The position numbers were made by a program, and so were the translations under genes. The notes beneath the pieces are model-generated. The model made no database searches, had not been told where the DNA came from, and saw only the letters and a program-made list of their open reading frames with translations. Shown here in pieces: positions 7,938 to 16,292 of a DNA stretch of 64,000 bases. Every line of letters begins with the position of its first letter. The first letter of the stretch is position 1. Source of the DNA: Undibacterium umbellatum (GTDB lineage Bacteria > Pseudomonadota > Gammaproteobacteria > Burkholderiales > Burkholderiaceae_D); assembly GCF_014284125.1 (NCBI RefSeq), contig NZ_JACOFX010000002.1, positions 62,001-126,000 on the forward strand, written 5' to 3'.

Positions 7938-9305
7938 TCAGCGCTTGCCCGGCATCATTCCCTTCATGCTGCGCAGCATCTTCATCATGCCGCCGCCACG
8001 CAATTTCTTCATCATCGATTGCATCTGATCAAACTGGGCCAGCATGCGATTGACTTCCTGTATCTGTACACCGGCACCGGCGGCGATGCGGCGCTTGCGT
8101 GAAGCCTTGATCAATTCTGGCTTGGCTCTTTCTTGTGGTGTCATGGAATTGATCATGCCTTCCATGCGGCGTACCTGCTTTTCAGCCTGGTCCATGTTGG
8201 CACCACTGGCCGCCTGCTGCATTTGCGCCGGCAGCTTATCCATCAGGTTCGACAGACCGCCCATGTTCTTCATCTGCGAAATTTGCATCTTGAAGTCATT
8301 CATATCGAATTTGCCGCCATCCTTGATCTTGTGCGCCAGATCCTGTGCTGCGGCCACATCCATGCCTTTTTGCGCCGATTCCACCAGCGCCAGGATGTCA
8401 CCCATGCCCAGGATGCGATTGGCCATACGGGTGGCATCGAAGGATTCGAGGCCATCGAGTTTTTCTGCGACACCGACGAATTTGATCGGTTTGCCGGTGA
8501 TATAACGTACCGACAGGGCCGCGCCGCCGCGTGCATCACCATCGAGCTTGGTCAGTACCACGCCTGTTAAAGGCAGAGCATCATTAAAGGCTTTGGCCGT
8601 ATTCACGGCATCCTGACCCAGCATGGCATCAACCACAAACAGGGTCTCTATTGGTTTGACGGCAGCGTGGACAGCAGCAATTTCTTGCATCATCGCTTCA
8701 TCTATACCCAGACGACCTGCAGTATCGATGATCAGCACATCGTGATAATGTTTTTTTGCGTAGTCCAGCGCAGCCAGGGCGATATCTACCGGTTTGTCAG
8801 TGGGCAGAGATGGGAAAAAGTCGGCACCAACCTGTGCTGTCACAGTCTGCAACTGACCTATCGCAGCTGGACGGTAAACGTCGGCAGAAACTGTTAATAC
8901 TTTTTTCTTTTTTTGCTCACGCAGATACTTGGCCAGCTTACCGACTGTCGTGGTTTTACCGGCACCTTGCAAACCGGCCATCAGGATGATTGCCGGTGGC
9001 TGGCAGTTAAAACTCAGTTGAGAAGCCTCTTCGCCAAGGTCTGCCCCCATCAGGGCGGCCAGTTCTTTCTGTACCACGCCGACCAGGGCCTGACCCGGTG
9101 TCAGGGAGGAAATGACTTCTTCGCCCATGGCTTTTTCTTTGACGCGGGCGATCAGTTCACGCACTGCAGGCAAGGCAACGTCTGCCTCCAGCAAGGCCAT
9201 GCGCACTTCGCGCAACATGTCGGCGGTATTGGATTCAGTCAGACGGGCTTCGCCGCGCATGGTCTTGACGACTTTGGCGAGGCGCTGGGTAAGGTTATCG
9301 AGCAT
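7938..9305 (-). CDS. ffh: Signal recognition particle protein Ffh
   Basis: Ffh is the GTPase that, with 4.5S RNA, delivers ribosomes making membrane proteins to FtsY and the translocon. The 455-residue protein has the N domain (1-90), the G domain with GLQGAGKTTTVGKLA (G1, about 107), DTAGRLGID (G3, about 190) and TKLDGDARGGAAL (G4, about 248), and the methionine-rich M domain (about 300-455) with many MxxM patterns and the RNA-binding segment RKRRIAAGAG. The tail MKKLRGGGMMKMLRSMKGMM is typical. The SRP RNA gene is not in the window. Confidence 0.98.
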   Translation of the reverse strand: MLDNLTQRLAKVVKTMRGEARLTESNTADMLREVRMALLEADVALPAVRELIARVKEKAMGEEVISSLTPGQALVGVVQKELAALMGADLGEEASQLSFNCQPPAIILMAGLQGAGKTTTVGKLAKYLREQKKKKVLTVSADVYRPAAIGQLQTVTAQVGADFFPSLPTDKPVDIALAALDYAKKHYHDVLIIDTAGRLGIDEAMMQEIAAVHAAVKPIETLFVVDAMLGQDAVNTAKAFNDALPLTGVVLTKLDGDARGGAALSVRYITGKPIKFVGVAEKLDGLESFDATRMANRILGMGDILALVESAQKGMDVAAAQDLAHKIKDGGKFDMNDFKMQISQMKNMGGLSNLMDKLPAQMQQAASGANMDQAEKQVRRMEGMINSMTPQERAKPELIKASRKRRIAAGAGVQIQEVNRMLAQFDQMQSMMKKLRGGGMMKMLRSMKGMMPGKR

Positions 9306-9708
9306 GTTTGCTTAGGAAATCTTAAGAAAAAATCAATAGAGCGGCACTTACTGCGAACCAGAAGGCCTGCAGTAGCAGTTAAAGCAGGCATTTTACCCGA
9401 AGCCGCATGCAGACTCTGGCATTTCGCAGATTGCGCAAAGAAGATGTGTTCAGAATTCTGGAAATCCAGAATTATTTTTGTCATATGTGCGAAATTTCAG
9501 ACGCATGCGGGGTATTACGGATATATTTTGCTTTGAAAAACGGTTAAAAACGGCTTGCCAGCCTTCATTCTTGCTTGGTATGAAGTCTGCTAATAAGAGC
9601 GCTATCCCAGAGCTTGCTACAAAATCAAGACGACAAGGCCAACCGCTTTGTTCACCTTGTTTTTGTCGCAGATTCTAAAAATAGCCGCTCAATAATCTGG
9701 AGACAATC
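9306..9708. other. Intergenic region between ffh and the accessory block
   Basis: I see no convincing gene in these 403 bases. They separate the divergent ffh and LivK-like genes. In the Burkholderiales I remember, the cytochrome assembly gene (here at 17720) lies directly next to ffh, so this gap may be one border of an insertion. A weak sigma-54-like site is at 9575-9591. Confidence 0.5.
9575..9591 (+). promoter_or_regulatory. Weak sigma-54-like promoter upstream of the LivK-like gene
   Basis: TTGGTATGAAGTCTGCT has GG and GC separated by exactly ten bases, as needed for sigma-54, but TATG replaces the usual CACG. The bases TCTGCTAAT at its end also occur at the better site at 10984-11000. 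It lies 118 bases before the gene start. Confidence 0.35.
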
Positions 9709-10857
9709 ATGAGTCGACTTCATCGTGCCTGGCGCTTGCCACGCATCATTTGCTTGTGCACCCTGCTTACTTTTTCTGTTTACAGTCAGGCAGAAGAGGG
9801 GGTCACTGACAATAACATACTGATAGGACAAACTGTAGGTTTGACCGGGCAGATCGCTGGCCCTGTCAAGGAAATGAATGCTGGTGCTGCAGCATATTTT
9901 AATCAAGTCAATAAGAACGGTGGCATTAATGGTCGCAAGATAGAATTGCGCATTCTTGATGATAAGTTCGATCCAGCCACGGCGGCCAGCAATGCCGAGA
10001 CCCTGATTAAAAAGGACCATGTCTTTGCCTTGTTCCAGAGCCGTGGGACACCGCATACCCAGGCGATTTTACCCATACTGGCGGCCAATAAAGTACCCCT
10101 GATTGCTCCAAGCACTGGTGCGGCGGTATTCCACAGCCCGGTTAATCGTTATATCTTCAATGTCAGGGCCAAGTATCAGGATGAAGTGAAAAAAGCGGTA
10201 GAGCAGTTTTCTACCATAGGCTTGAAAGACATTGCCCTGATGCACGTGGATGATACTTTCGGTGGTGACGGCCTGGCCGGTTTTACTGCTTCGATGGATC
10301 ACTTTAAGCTGAAACCTTCGTTAATCAGCAAATATGACAGAGCAAAGCCTGATGTTCCCAAGGCCATCGATGAAGTGATCAAGTCCCCCGCCAAAGCCTT
10401 GATCATCATCGGCTCGGCTACGACTGTGGCTGATGTTGTGCGTGGCTTGCGTGCCAAAGGCAGCACAATACAAGTCATGACGCTGTCAAATAATGCTTCG
10501 CAATCCTTCATTGACTCCCTGGGTCCAGTCGCAACCGGCATCATGGTTTCGCAGATCATGCCTGCACCACATCTGGTGTCGACGATGCTTGGTCAAGAGT
10601 TCAAGACCATCGCCAAGGACAATGGTGTAGCACCATCCTATGCAGCGATGGAAGGTTTTGTAGCAGCAAAGTTGCTGGTAGAAGGTTTGAAGCGGGCAGG
10701 CAAGGGCTTGACACGCGATGGCTTGATACGGGCACTGGAATCCATGCACAAGGTTGATCTGGGTGGCATTACCGTGACTTATAGTGAGCGGGACCATAGC
10801 GGCAGTGAGTTTGTGGACCTGACCATGATAGGCCGTGACGGCAAGTTTCTACGCTAG
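9709..10857 (+). CDS. LivK-like periplasmic binding protein (ABC, branched-chain type)
   Basis: The 382-residue protein has a signal peptide (cleavage likely after SQA, residue 28) and the type I periplasmic-binding fold of the LivK/amide family (Peripla_BP_6). Visible signatures are NILIGQTVGLTG, the NKNGGINGRKIELRILDD segment, ALFQSRGTPHTQAILP and the late PSYAAMEGFVAAKLL. Such proteins bind amino acids, amides, aromatic acids or urea in the periplasm. No Liv permease or ATPase is adjacent; the importer downstream is of a different (SsuABC-like) type, so this protein may serve a distant transporter or act in sensing. GGAG precedes the ATG. The ligand cannot be read from the sequence. Confidence 0.85.
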   Translation: MSRLHRAWRLPRIICLCTLLTFSVYSQAEEGVTDNNILIGQTVGLTGQIAGPVKEMNAGAAAYFNQVNKNGGINGRKIELRILDDKFDPATAASNAETLIKKDHVFALFQSRGTPHTQAILPILAANKVPLIAPSTGAAVFHSPVNRYIFNVRAKYQDEVKKAVEQFSTIGLKDIALMHVDDTFGGDGLAGFTASMDHFKLKPSLISKYDRAKPDVPKAIDEVIKSPAKALIIIGSATTVADVVRGLRAKGSTIQVMTLSNNASQSFIDSLGPVATGIMVSQIMPAPHLVSTMLGQEFKTIAKDNGVAPSYAAMEGFVAAKLLVEGLKRAGKGLTRDGLIRALESMHKVDLGGITVTYSERDHSGSEFVDLTMIGRDGKFLR

Positions 10858-10875
10858 CCCACATCAGCAAGTCAG

Positions 10876-10920
10876 TGCGAAAACACGGAATACCCGACAG
10901 GTGTAATCCGGTTTTTCGCA
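10876..10920 (+). terminator. Imperfect hairpin after the LivK-like gene
   Basis: TGCGAAAACACGGAATACC pairs imperfectly with the complementary run GGTGTAATCCGGTTTTTCGCA and contains a T run near its end. It begins about 19 bases after the stop codon. It is either a terminator or a dyad that an activator binds ahead of the sigma-54 promoter at 10984. Confidence 0.45.
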
Positions 10921-10983
10921 TCAATTCAGCGACCTTATGTGCAAAAAAATGAATAAAATCAGTCGTTTACTTAAATTTTTATG

Positions 10984-11000
10984 CTGGCACAATATCTGCT
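10984..11000 (+). promoter_or_regulatory. Sigma-54 (RpoN) promoter of the ABC importer
   Basis: CTGGCACAATATCTGCT matches the -24/-12 consensus (TGGCAC-N5-TTGCW), with GG and GC ten bases apart. It lies 48 bases before the NMT1-like gene; transcription would start near 11012. A DctD-like sigma-54 activator is encoded about 5 kb downstream in the same cluster, which fits. Confidence 0.75.
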
Positions 11001-11047
11001 AATCAGTGCGTGTAGGAAAAAATTAAATCACACTTCAGGAGACAACG

Positions 11048-12019
11048 ATGTTTAAAAAGATTTTGCTTGCCAGTGTAATTAGTTCAGGATTGTTTGCCAG
11101 CGCGGCCCAGGCCCAGGACGTTGTCAGACTGGGTAATCTGAAATTTGCGCATTATGGCGCGGTATCGTATATCAAGGAAATCGCCCCCAAGTGCGGCATC
11201 AAGGTGGAAGAAAGGGTGTTCGCCAAAGGCCTGGATGCCATGCAGGCAGTCATTGCTGGCGAACTTGATGTGGGTGCCGTATCTTCAGAAGCAACCATAT
11301 CTGCACGGGCCAGTGGCACTGCTATCTACGTGGTCGCTGGTTTTGCCAAGGGTGGCGCACGCCTGGTCGGGCGCACAGATCTGGGCATAAAAACAGTCAA
11401 GGATTTGAAAGGCAAAAAAGTTGGCGTTACCCGTGGTGGCATTCAGGACATTTTGCTGGCAGCAGAACTGTCACAACACGGCCTGACTTATTCTGACCAG
11501 CCAGGCAGGGATGTACAAATCATTTACCTTGGTTTCCCTGACCTGAACCAGGCTTTGCTGGGCAAGAATATCGATGCGATCATGCAGTCCGAGCCCTATT
11601 CTTCCCAGGCCATCAACAAGGGTTTTGGTAATGAAATCATCAAGCCTTACGACACACCAATAGGTGAGCCTGTGCGTACCATGGTCATGACCGAGAAGTT
11701 CTACAAAGAACGCCGTCCAGTCGCCGAAAAATTCATGCGCTGCTTTGTCGAAGCCACCAAAACCTTCATTGAAAACAAGGAACTGGCTGAGAAATATGTG
11801 CGTGAAAACATGTTCAAGGGCCAGGTCAGCCATGAAGATTTCGTCAATGCAATTGAAAACTCGCCTTACACCTATGATGTAACGGCAGAGCATATTCAGA
11901 TCACCACTGATCTGATGCAAAAATATGGCGTAGGAAAAATGGTCAAGCCGCCAGTCGCCAAGGATTGGGTAAAAACCGATCTTCTGGAACAAGCAAAGAA
12001 GAGCCTGAACATAAAATAA
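11048..12019 (+). CDS. ABC importer substrate-binding protein, NMT1/SsuA/TauA type
   Basis: The 323-residue protein has a clear signal peptide (cleavage after AQA, residue 22) and the type II binding fold of the NMT1/SsuA group: VVRLGNLKFAHYGA at the start, ELDVGAVSSEATISA, then DLKGKKVGVTRGG and FPDLNQALLGKNIDA. Relatives bind nitrate, sulfonates, taurine, pyrimidine precursors or aromatic acids. It is the first gene after a sigma-54 promoter and is followed by the matching permease and ATPase. GGAGA precedes the ATG. The ligand is not evident; the Dct-like regulators hint at an organic acid, but that is inference. Confidence 0.88.
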   Translation: MFKKILLASVISSGLFASAAQAQDVVRLGNLKFAHYGAVSYIKEIAPKCGIKVEERVFAKGLDAMQAVIAGELDVGAVSSEATISARASGTAIYVVAGFAKGGARLVGRTDLGIKTVKDLKGKKVGVTRGGIQDILLAAELSQHGLTYSDQPGRDVQIIYLGFPDLNQALLGKNIDAIMQSEPYSSQAINKGFGNEIIKPYDTPIGEPVRTMVMTEKFYKERRPVAEKFMRCFVEATKTFIENKELAEKYVRENMFKGQVSHEDFVNAIENSPYTYDVTAEHIQITTDLMQKYGVGKMVKPPVAKDWVKTDLLEQAKKSLNIK

Positions 12020-12025
12020 GCCTTA

Positions 12026-12176
12026 GAACCGGTTTTCGATCTGTAGCGAGCGAGTGTCAGTGGGGTCAGGGTAACAAAAGTGCAGCGCAAAAAGCGGAAT
12101 GTACTTAAGTACATGAGCATTTTGAGCAGCACATGAGCCCCGATCACGCTCGCACAGTAAGATCGTAAACAGGTTC
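12026..12176. repeat. MITE-like dispersed repeat, copy 1
   Basis: This 151-bp element has inverted ends (GAACCGGTTTTCGATCT, complementary to AGATCGTAAACAGGTTC with few mismatches) and an internal palindrome TGTACTTAAGTACA. A second copy is at 27101-27241. It lies in the 247-bp gap between the binding-protein and permease genes of the ABC operon, so its RNA would form a large hairpin there. It encodes no protein. Confidence 0.8.
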
Positions 12177-12266
12177 TTAGTAAGTCTTTAGCTTGAGCAA
12201 AAGGTGAGCCTGCTTCTTTGAGCAAAAATCTGCTCACCCAGCTCCTCAAATCTTGAAGGAAAAATC

Positions 12267-13085
12267 ATGAAATTCAAATGGCGTGAAATTGGCGCGGGGC
12301 TGATCGTGCCCGTTATCCTGATCGCAATCTGGCATGTGGTGACCAGCATGGGTTGGGTTAATGCCCAAGTACTTCCTTCGCCGCTGGCCGTGGTAAAAAA
12401 ATGGATAGAGTACGCATCACCCTATGAAGCCAGGGATGCAGCTACCACAAGTTGGCTGGCCTGGGCTTTTTCTGGGGAATTGATACGCGATACCATGGGA
12501 AGCATGTACCGTGTAGTAGTGGGTTTTTTGGTGGGGGCGGGGCTGGCCTTGCCGCTTGGTCTGGCGATGGGTTCCAGTCAAAGAATGTATGCATGGATGA
12601 ATCCCCTGGTGCAGGTATTGCGCCCGATACCGCCAATTGCCTACATCCCTTTGTCGATACTCTGGTTTGGTCTGGGTAATCCACCTGCCATCTTCCTGAT
12701 TGCAATCGGTGCATTTTTCCCGGTGCTGATGAACACCATCGCCGGTGTCCGCCATGTTGATGGTATCTATATCCGGGCTGCCCGCAATCTGGGTGCCAGC
12801 CAGACCACCATGTTTGTACGAGTCATGCTGCCTGCGGCTGTGCCTTATATTTTGTCTGGTGTGCGTATTGGTATTGGTACTGCGTTTATCGTGGTGATAG
12901 TGTCGGAAATGATTGCCGTGAACAATGGCCTGGGTTTCCGTATCCTGGAAGCGCGTGAGTACTTTTGGTCCGACAAGATTATCGCAGGCATGATGAGCAT
13001 AGGTTTGCTGGGGCTGGCAATTGATCTTGCCATGAATAAACTGAACAATTATTTGCTGCGCTGGCACCGTGGATTGGAGAATTGA
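12267..13085 (+). CDS. ABC importer permease, SsuC/TauC/NrtB type
   Basis: The 272-residue protein has about six transmembrane helices, with helices near 13-30, 83-105, 125-150 and 210-260. The coupling-loop motif (EAA-like) for the ATPase is RAARNLGASQTTMFVRVMLPAAVPYI, about residues 170-195. LRPIPPIAYIPLSILWFGLG is a hallmark of the nitrate/sulfonate/taurine permease group. It is separated from its binding protein by a repeat and overlaps no gene, but the ATPase gene starts 1 base after its stop codon. Confidence 0.92.
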   Translation: MKFKWREIGAGLIVPVILIAIWHVVTSMGWVNAQVLPSPLAVVKKWIEYASPYEARDAATTSWLAWAFSGELIRDTMGSMYRVVVGFLVGAGLALPLGLAMGSSQRMYAWMNPLVQVLRPIPPIAYIPLSILWFGLGNPPAIFLIAIGAFFPVLMNTIAGVRHVDGIYIRAARNLGASQTTMFVRVMLPAAVPYILSGVRIGIGTAFIVVIVSEMIAVNNGLGFRILEAREYFWSDKIIAGMMSIGLLGLAIDLAMNKLNNYLLRWHRGLEN

Positions 13086-13086
13086 G

Positions 13087-13884
13087 ATGAACAATAGTCA
13101 TATCAGCATTGGAGCTGTGAACAAGATTTTCAAGACCGCTGACAAAGAAGTCGTGGCCTTGCGTGACATCAATCTGGAAATACCGGAAGGGCAGTTCGTT
13201 TGCCTGCTTGGACCATCTGGCTGCGGCAAGTCGACCTTGCTGAATGCGGTTGCGGGTTTTTCCTTGCCGACTTCTGGCAGCATTATTGCCAATGGGCAGA
13301 AGGTCAGCGCCCCCGGTCCTGACCGTGGCATGGTGTTTCAGGAATATGCATTGTTCCCCTGGATGACGGTGGAGCAGAATATTGCCTTTGGCTTGGAAAT
13401 CAAGGGAATGGCCAAGGCAGGAATCCAGCAAAGTGTCGCCAGTCTGCTGGCCATGCTGGGCTTGAGCGATTTTAAAGCACGCTTTCCCAAGGATTTATCT
13501 GGCGGTATGCGTCAGAGGGTTGCAATTGCCCGTGTATTGGCGCTGGATTCGCCTATCATGTTAATGGATGAACCCTTTGGTGCGCTGGATGCCCTGACGC
13601 GTCGCAACTTGCAGGATGAGTTGCTGCGCATCTGGTCAGAGCTGAAGAAAACCATCATCTTCGTTACGCATAGTATAGAAGAAGCAATTTACCTGGCTGA
13701 CCGTATCGTTGTCATGACTTACCGGCCAGGTACGGTGAAAAAGGATTTGCTGGTTGAATTGCCGCGTTCGCGTGATCCATCTGACCCTGGCTTCAATGCC
13801 CTGAAACGCGAGTTGGGACAGTTGGTCATGGAAGAGCAGCAAAGACACCATAATGATGAGCTGAAAATGGCTGCAGTCGATTAA
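13087..13884 (+). CDS. ABC importer ATPase, SsuB/TauB/NrtD type
   Basis: The 265-residue ATPase powers the importer. Walker A is GPSGCGKSTLLN (about residues 43-54), the Q-loop lies in GMVFQEYALFPW, the signature is LSGGMRQRVAIAR (about 138), Walker B is IMLMDEPFGALD (about 160), and the switch histidine is in FVTHSIEEAI. I chose the ATG at 13087, which has GGAG nearby; the frame is open 6 codons further upstream but that would overlap the permease. Downstream, 67 bases separate it from the Cache-domain gene. Confidence 0.93.
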   Translation: MNNSHISIGAVNKIFKTADKEVVALRDINLEIPEGQFVCLLGPSGCGKSTLLNAVAGFSLPTSGSIIANGQKVSAPGPDRGMVFQEYALFPWMTVEQNIAFGLEIKGMAKAGIQQSVASLLAMLGLSDFKARFPKDLSGGMRQRVAIARVLALDSPIMLMDEPFGALDALTRRNLQDELLRIWSELKKTIIFVTHSIEEAIYLADRIVVMTYRPGTVKKDLLVELPRSRDPSDPGFNALKRELGQLVMEEQQRHHNDELKMAAVD

Positions 13885-13951
13885 GCCTGGTTAGCAAAAG
13901 ACAGCGTTTGGATATTCCGGGCGCGCCCAAAAAATCATAAGGAGAGACATC

Positions 13952-14410
13952 ATGTTGAAATTCGCACGAATTGTAGTAGCGGGATTGGTTTTCTTGTTGG
14001 GCGCGTCAAGTCAGGCGCAAAGCACGCATGGCACGCCGGCCGAAGCCGTTGCCATGGTGCAAAAAGTGATTGCCAGTATCAAGGCGAATGGCAGAGAGAA
14101 AACCATTGCTGATGTGAACAATTTGCAAGGACCATTCCGTGATCGTGACCTATATATCACTATCAATGATATGAATGGCAAAAATCTTGCCCATGGTGCC
14201 AATGCCAAAATGCAGGGCAAGGATTTGCTGGATTTGAAAGATGCCGACGGCAAGCTGTTTGTACGCGAACGTATGGAGCTTGCGAAAGCCAAGGGAAAAG
14301 GTTGGCAAGACTATAAGTTCGTCAATCCTGTCTCGAAACAGATAGAGCAAAAATCCATGTATTTCGAAAAGTATGAAGATATTATTATCAACTGCGGTAT
14401 TTATAAGTAA
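13952..14410 (+). CDS. Secreted single-Cache-domain protein
   Basis: The 152-residue protein consists of a signal peptide (cleavage after SQA, residue 23) and one Cache-type (sCache_2-like) ligand-binding domain. Typical features are the GTPAEAVAMVQKVIASIK start, YITINDMNGKNLAHG, GKDLLDLKDADGKLFV and GKGWQDYKFVNP. Cache domains usually form the outer part of chemoreceptors and kinases; here it is free in the periplasm. The kinase gene starts 6 bases after its stop codon, so a role as a co-sensor or ligand carrier for that kinase is plausible. Ribosome binding site AAGGAGAG. Confidence 0.85.
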   Translation: MLKFARIVVAGLVFLLGASSQAQSTHGTPAEAVAMVQKVIASIKANGREKTIADVNNLQGPFRDRDLYITINDMNGKNLAHGANAKMQGKDLLDLKDADGKLFVRERMELAKAKGKGWQDYKFVNPVSKQIEQKSMYFEKYEDIIINCGIYK

Positions 14411-14416
14411 AAGCTT

Positions 14417-16258
14417 GTGACGGCGTCGCATACTGAAAATGTCCGTGAGCGGCGCCTGATTTTTATCTGCGTTGCGTTCGCCAGCTTTGCGCTGGTGGTC
14501 GCCAGCTATTTTGTGGCTGCCAGCATTGCCAGGGAAAATAGCCGGCAAGCCGGTAACAGGCAGTTGCAGATCATCTCCCTGGATATTGAATCTGTGCTGG
14601 AGCGTTATGAAACCCTGCCTTTCGCCATTTCTTATCTGCCACTGACGGCAGAAGCGTTGCTGCATAAGCAGAATGCCACGCAGATACAGGCACTGAATCT
14701 GAGCCTGCAGGAGCTGGCTGAACAAGCCAAAGTAGCTGCCATCTATCTCATGGACGTGCAGGGAAATACCATTGCTGCCAGCAACTGGAATACTGCACAA
14801 AGCTATCTGGGACAAAATTTCGCTTTTCGTCCTTATTTTTCTGAAGCCTTGAAAGAAGCGCGGCCTGGCCACTTTTATGCGATAGGTAACACCACGAATA
14901 TCCCCGGTTATTTTATTTCCCAGCCTGTCTACCCGCCTGGCAGCAAGCGAGGTAGTCAGGCACCGATAGGGGTCATCGCAGTCAAGATCATTCTCGATGA
15001 ATTTGAGCAAGCCTGGCACAGTAGTGAGGAGCCAATTGCGCTTAGTGACCGACATGGCGTGGTGTTTTTGAGTAATCGCGCTCCCTGGAAATATCATAGC
15101 CTTCAAGACCTGTCCCCAGTTGTCCAGCAAAACTTGAAAGCGACTTTGCAATATGGCGGCCAACATATAGCAGCAATTGCGCAATTACCGATGGTGCAGA
15201 AGAAGGGTTATGGTGAATATCTGCAAAGGCCGATAGGGCGCCTGAATTGGCAGCTAATGCTGTTTCCCGATCAGAGCAAAGTCATGCGCGCAGGTTTGCA
15301 ATCTTCCCTGGTGGTTGCTCTGATGCTGGGAATAGCCCTGGCCTTTACCGCCGTGTTTGACCAGCGTCGCCGCAGGTTGGAAGAGGGGCGACTGGCTCAA
15401 CGCGCGCTCAAGAAGGCGGCGGACGAACTGGAGCTGCATATCGCTGAACGCACCCATCAATTGACGCAGGCGAATGCAGAACTTGAAAGCCGCTACCTGA
15501 CACTCAAGCAGACCGAAACCCTGCTGCGCTCTACCCAGAATGAGATGGTGCAAGCTGGTAAACTTGCCATGCTGGGGCAGATGGCAACCGGCATCACCCA
15601 TGAGTTGAACCAGCCACTGACAGCGATACGCGCCTTTGCCGACAATGCGATTACTTTTATGAATCGTGGCAAGGCTGAACAGGCTTTGGCCAACCTGGAA
15701 CATATCAGCCATGCCAGCGAACGCATGGGCAGCATCATTGCACAGCTCAAGGGTTTTGCCAGAAAAAGCCCGAATGCGATTGCCGAAGTGGATGTGCAGA
15801 CTGCTATCCAGTCTGCAGTCAGCTTGTTGCGCAGCGAGACCGACAGGCGCGGCGTGAACTTGCATGTGCATGTTGCCGAACCTGCCAAGGTGTTCGGTGA
15901 CACCGTCAGGATAGAACAAGTCTTGATCAACCTTATACGCAATGCCCTGGATGCGGTAGAAAATAGCCCTTTCAAGGTAGTTGATGTCAGGCTTTGTCGT
16001 GAACAGGGCATGGCAAGAATCAGTATTGCCGACAGTGGCACTGGCATCCCTGAACATGTAGCGGGACATTTGTTTGAGCCATTTTTTACTACCAAGGAAA
16101 TTGGTCATGGACTGGGGCTGGGCCTGGCGATTTCTTCATCCATCGTGCAGGCCATGAATGGCAGCCTGGTGGCGAATAACCGCCCAGATGGCGGTGCAGA
16201 ATTCACAGTTTGCATCCCGCTGGCTGTTGAACAGGCAAATAACACAAGCACAGCCTGA
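14417..16258 (+). CDS. DctB-like sensor histidine kinase
   Basis: The 613-residue inner-membrane kinase starts at a GTG. Helix 1 is about residues 14-36 (FICVAFASFALVVASYFV), the periplasmic double-Cache sensor about 37-290 (with YLMDVQGNTIAASNW and FAFRPYFSEAL), and helix 2 about 293-312. A coiled coil then leads to the dimerisation domain with the phosphorylated His395 in TGITHELNQPLTAI and an ATPase domain (NLIRNALDAVE, DSGTGI, GLGLGLAIS). The HELNQPL form is typical of DctB, which senses C4-dicarboxylates. The activator gene follows after 34 bases. The ligand here is unknown. Confidence 0.9.
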   Translation: MTASHTENVRERRLIFICVAFASFALVVASYFVAASIARENSRQAGNRQLQIISLDIESVLERYETLPFAISYLPLTAEALLHKQNATQIQALNLSLQELAEQAKVAAIYLMDVQGNTIAASNWNTAQSYLGQNFAFRPYFSEALKEARPGHFYAIGNTTNIPGYFISQPVYPPGSKRGSQAPIGVIAVKIILDEFEQAWHSSEEPIALSDRHGVVFLSNRAPWKYHSLQDLSPVVQQNLKATLQYGGQHIAAIAQLPMVQKKGYGEYLQRPIGRLNWQLMLFPDQSKVMRAGLQSSLVVALMLGIALAFTAVFDQRRRRLEEGRLAQRALKKAADELELHIAERTHQLTQANAELESRYLTLKQTETLLRSTQNEMVQAGKLAMLGQMATGITHELNQPLTAIRAFADNAITFMNRGKAEQALANLEHISHASERMGSIIAQLKGFARKSPNAIAEVDVQTAIQSAVSLLRSETDRRGVNLHVHVAEPAKVFGDTVRIEQVLINLIRNALDAVENSPFKVVDVRLCREQGMARISIADSGTGIPEHVAGHLFEPFFTTKEIGHGLGLGLAISSSIVQAMNGSLVANNRPDGGAEFTVCIPLAVEQANNTSTA

Positions 16259-16292
16259 TCGCGCATGACTGTATACATAGTAAGGAAACACA

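Noticed and set aside
14150..15184. 344-codon minus-strand frame over the Cache and kinase genes
   Set aside because: Antisense to two well-supported genes and without family features.
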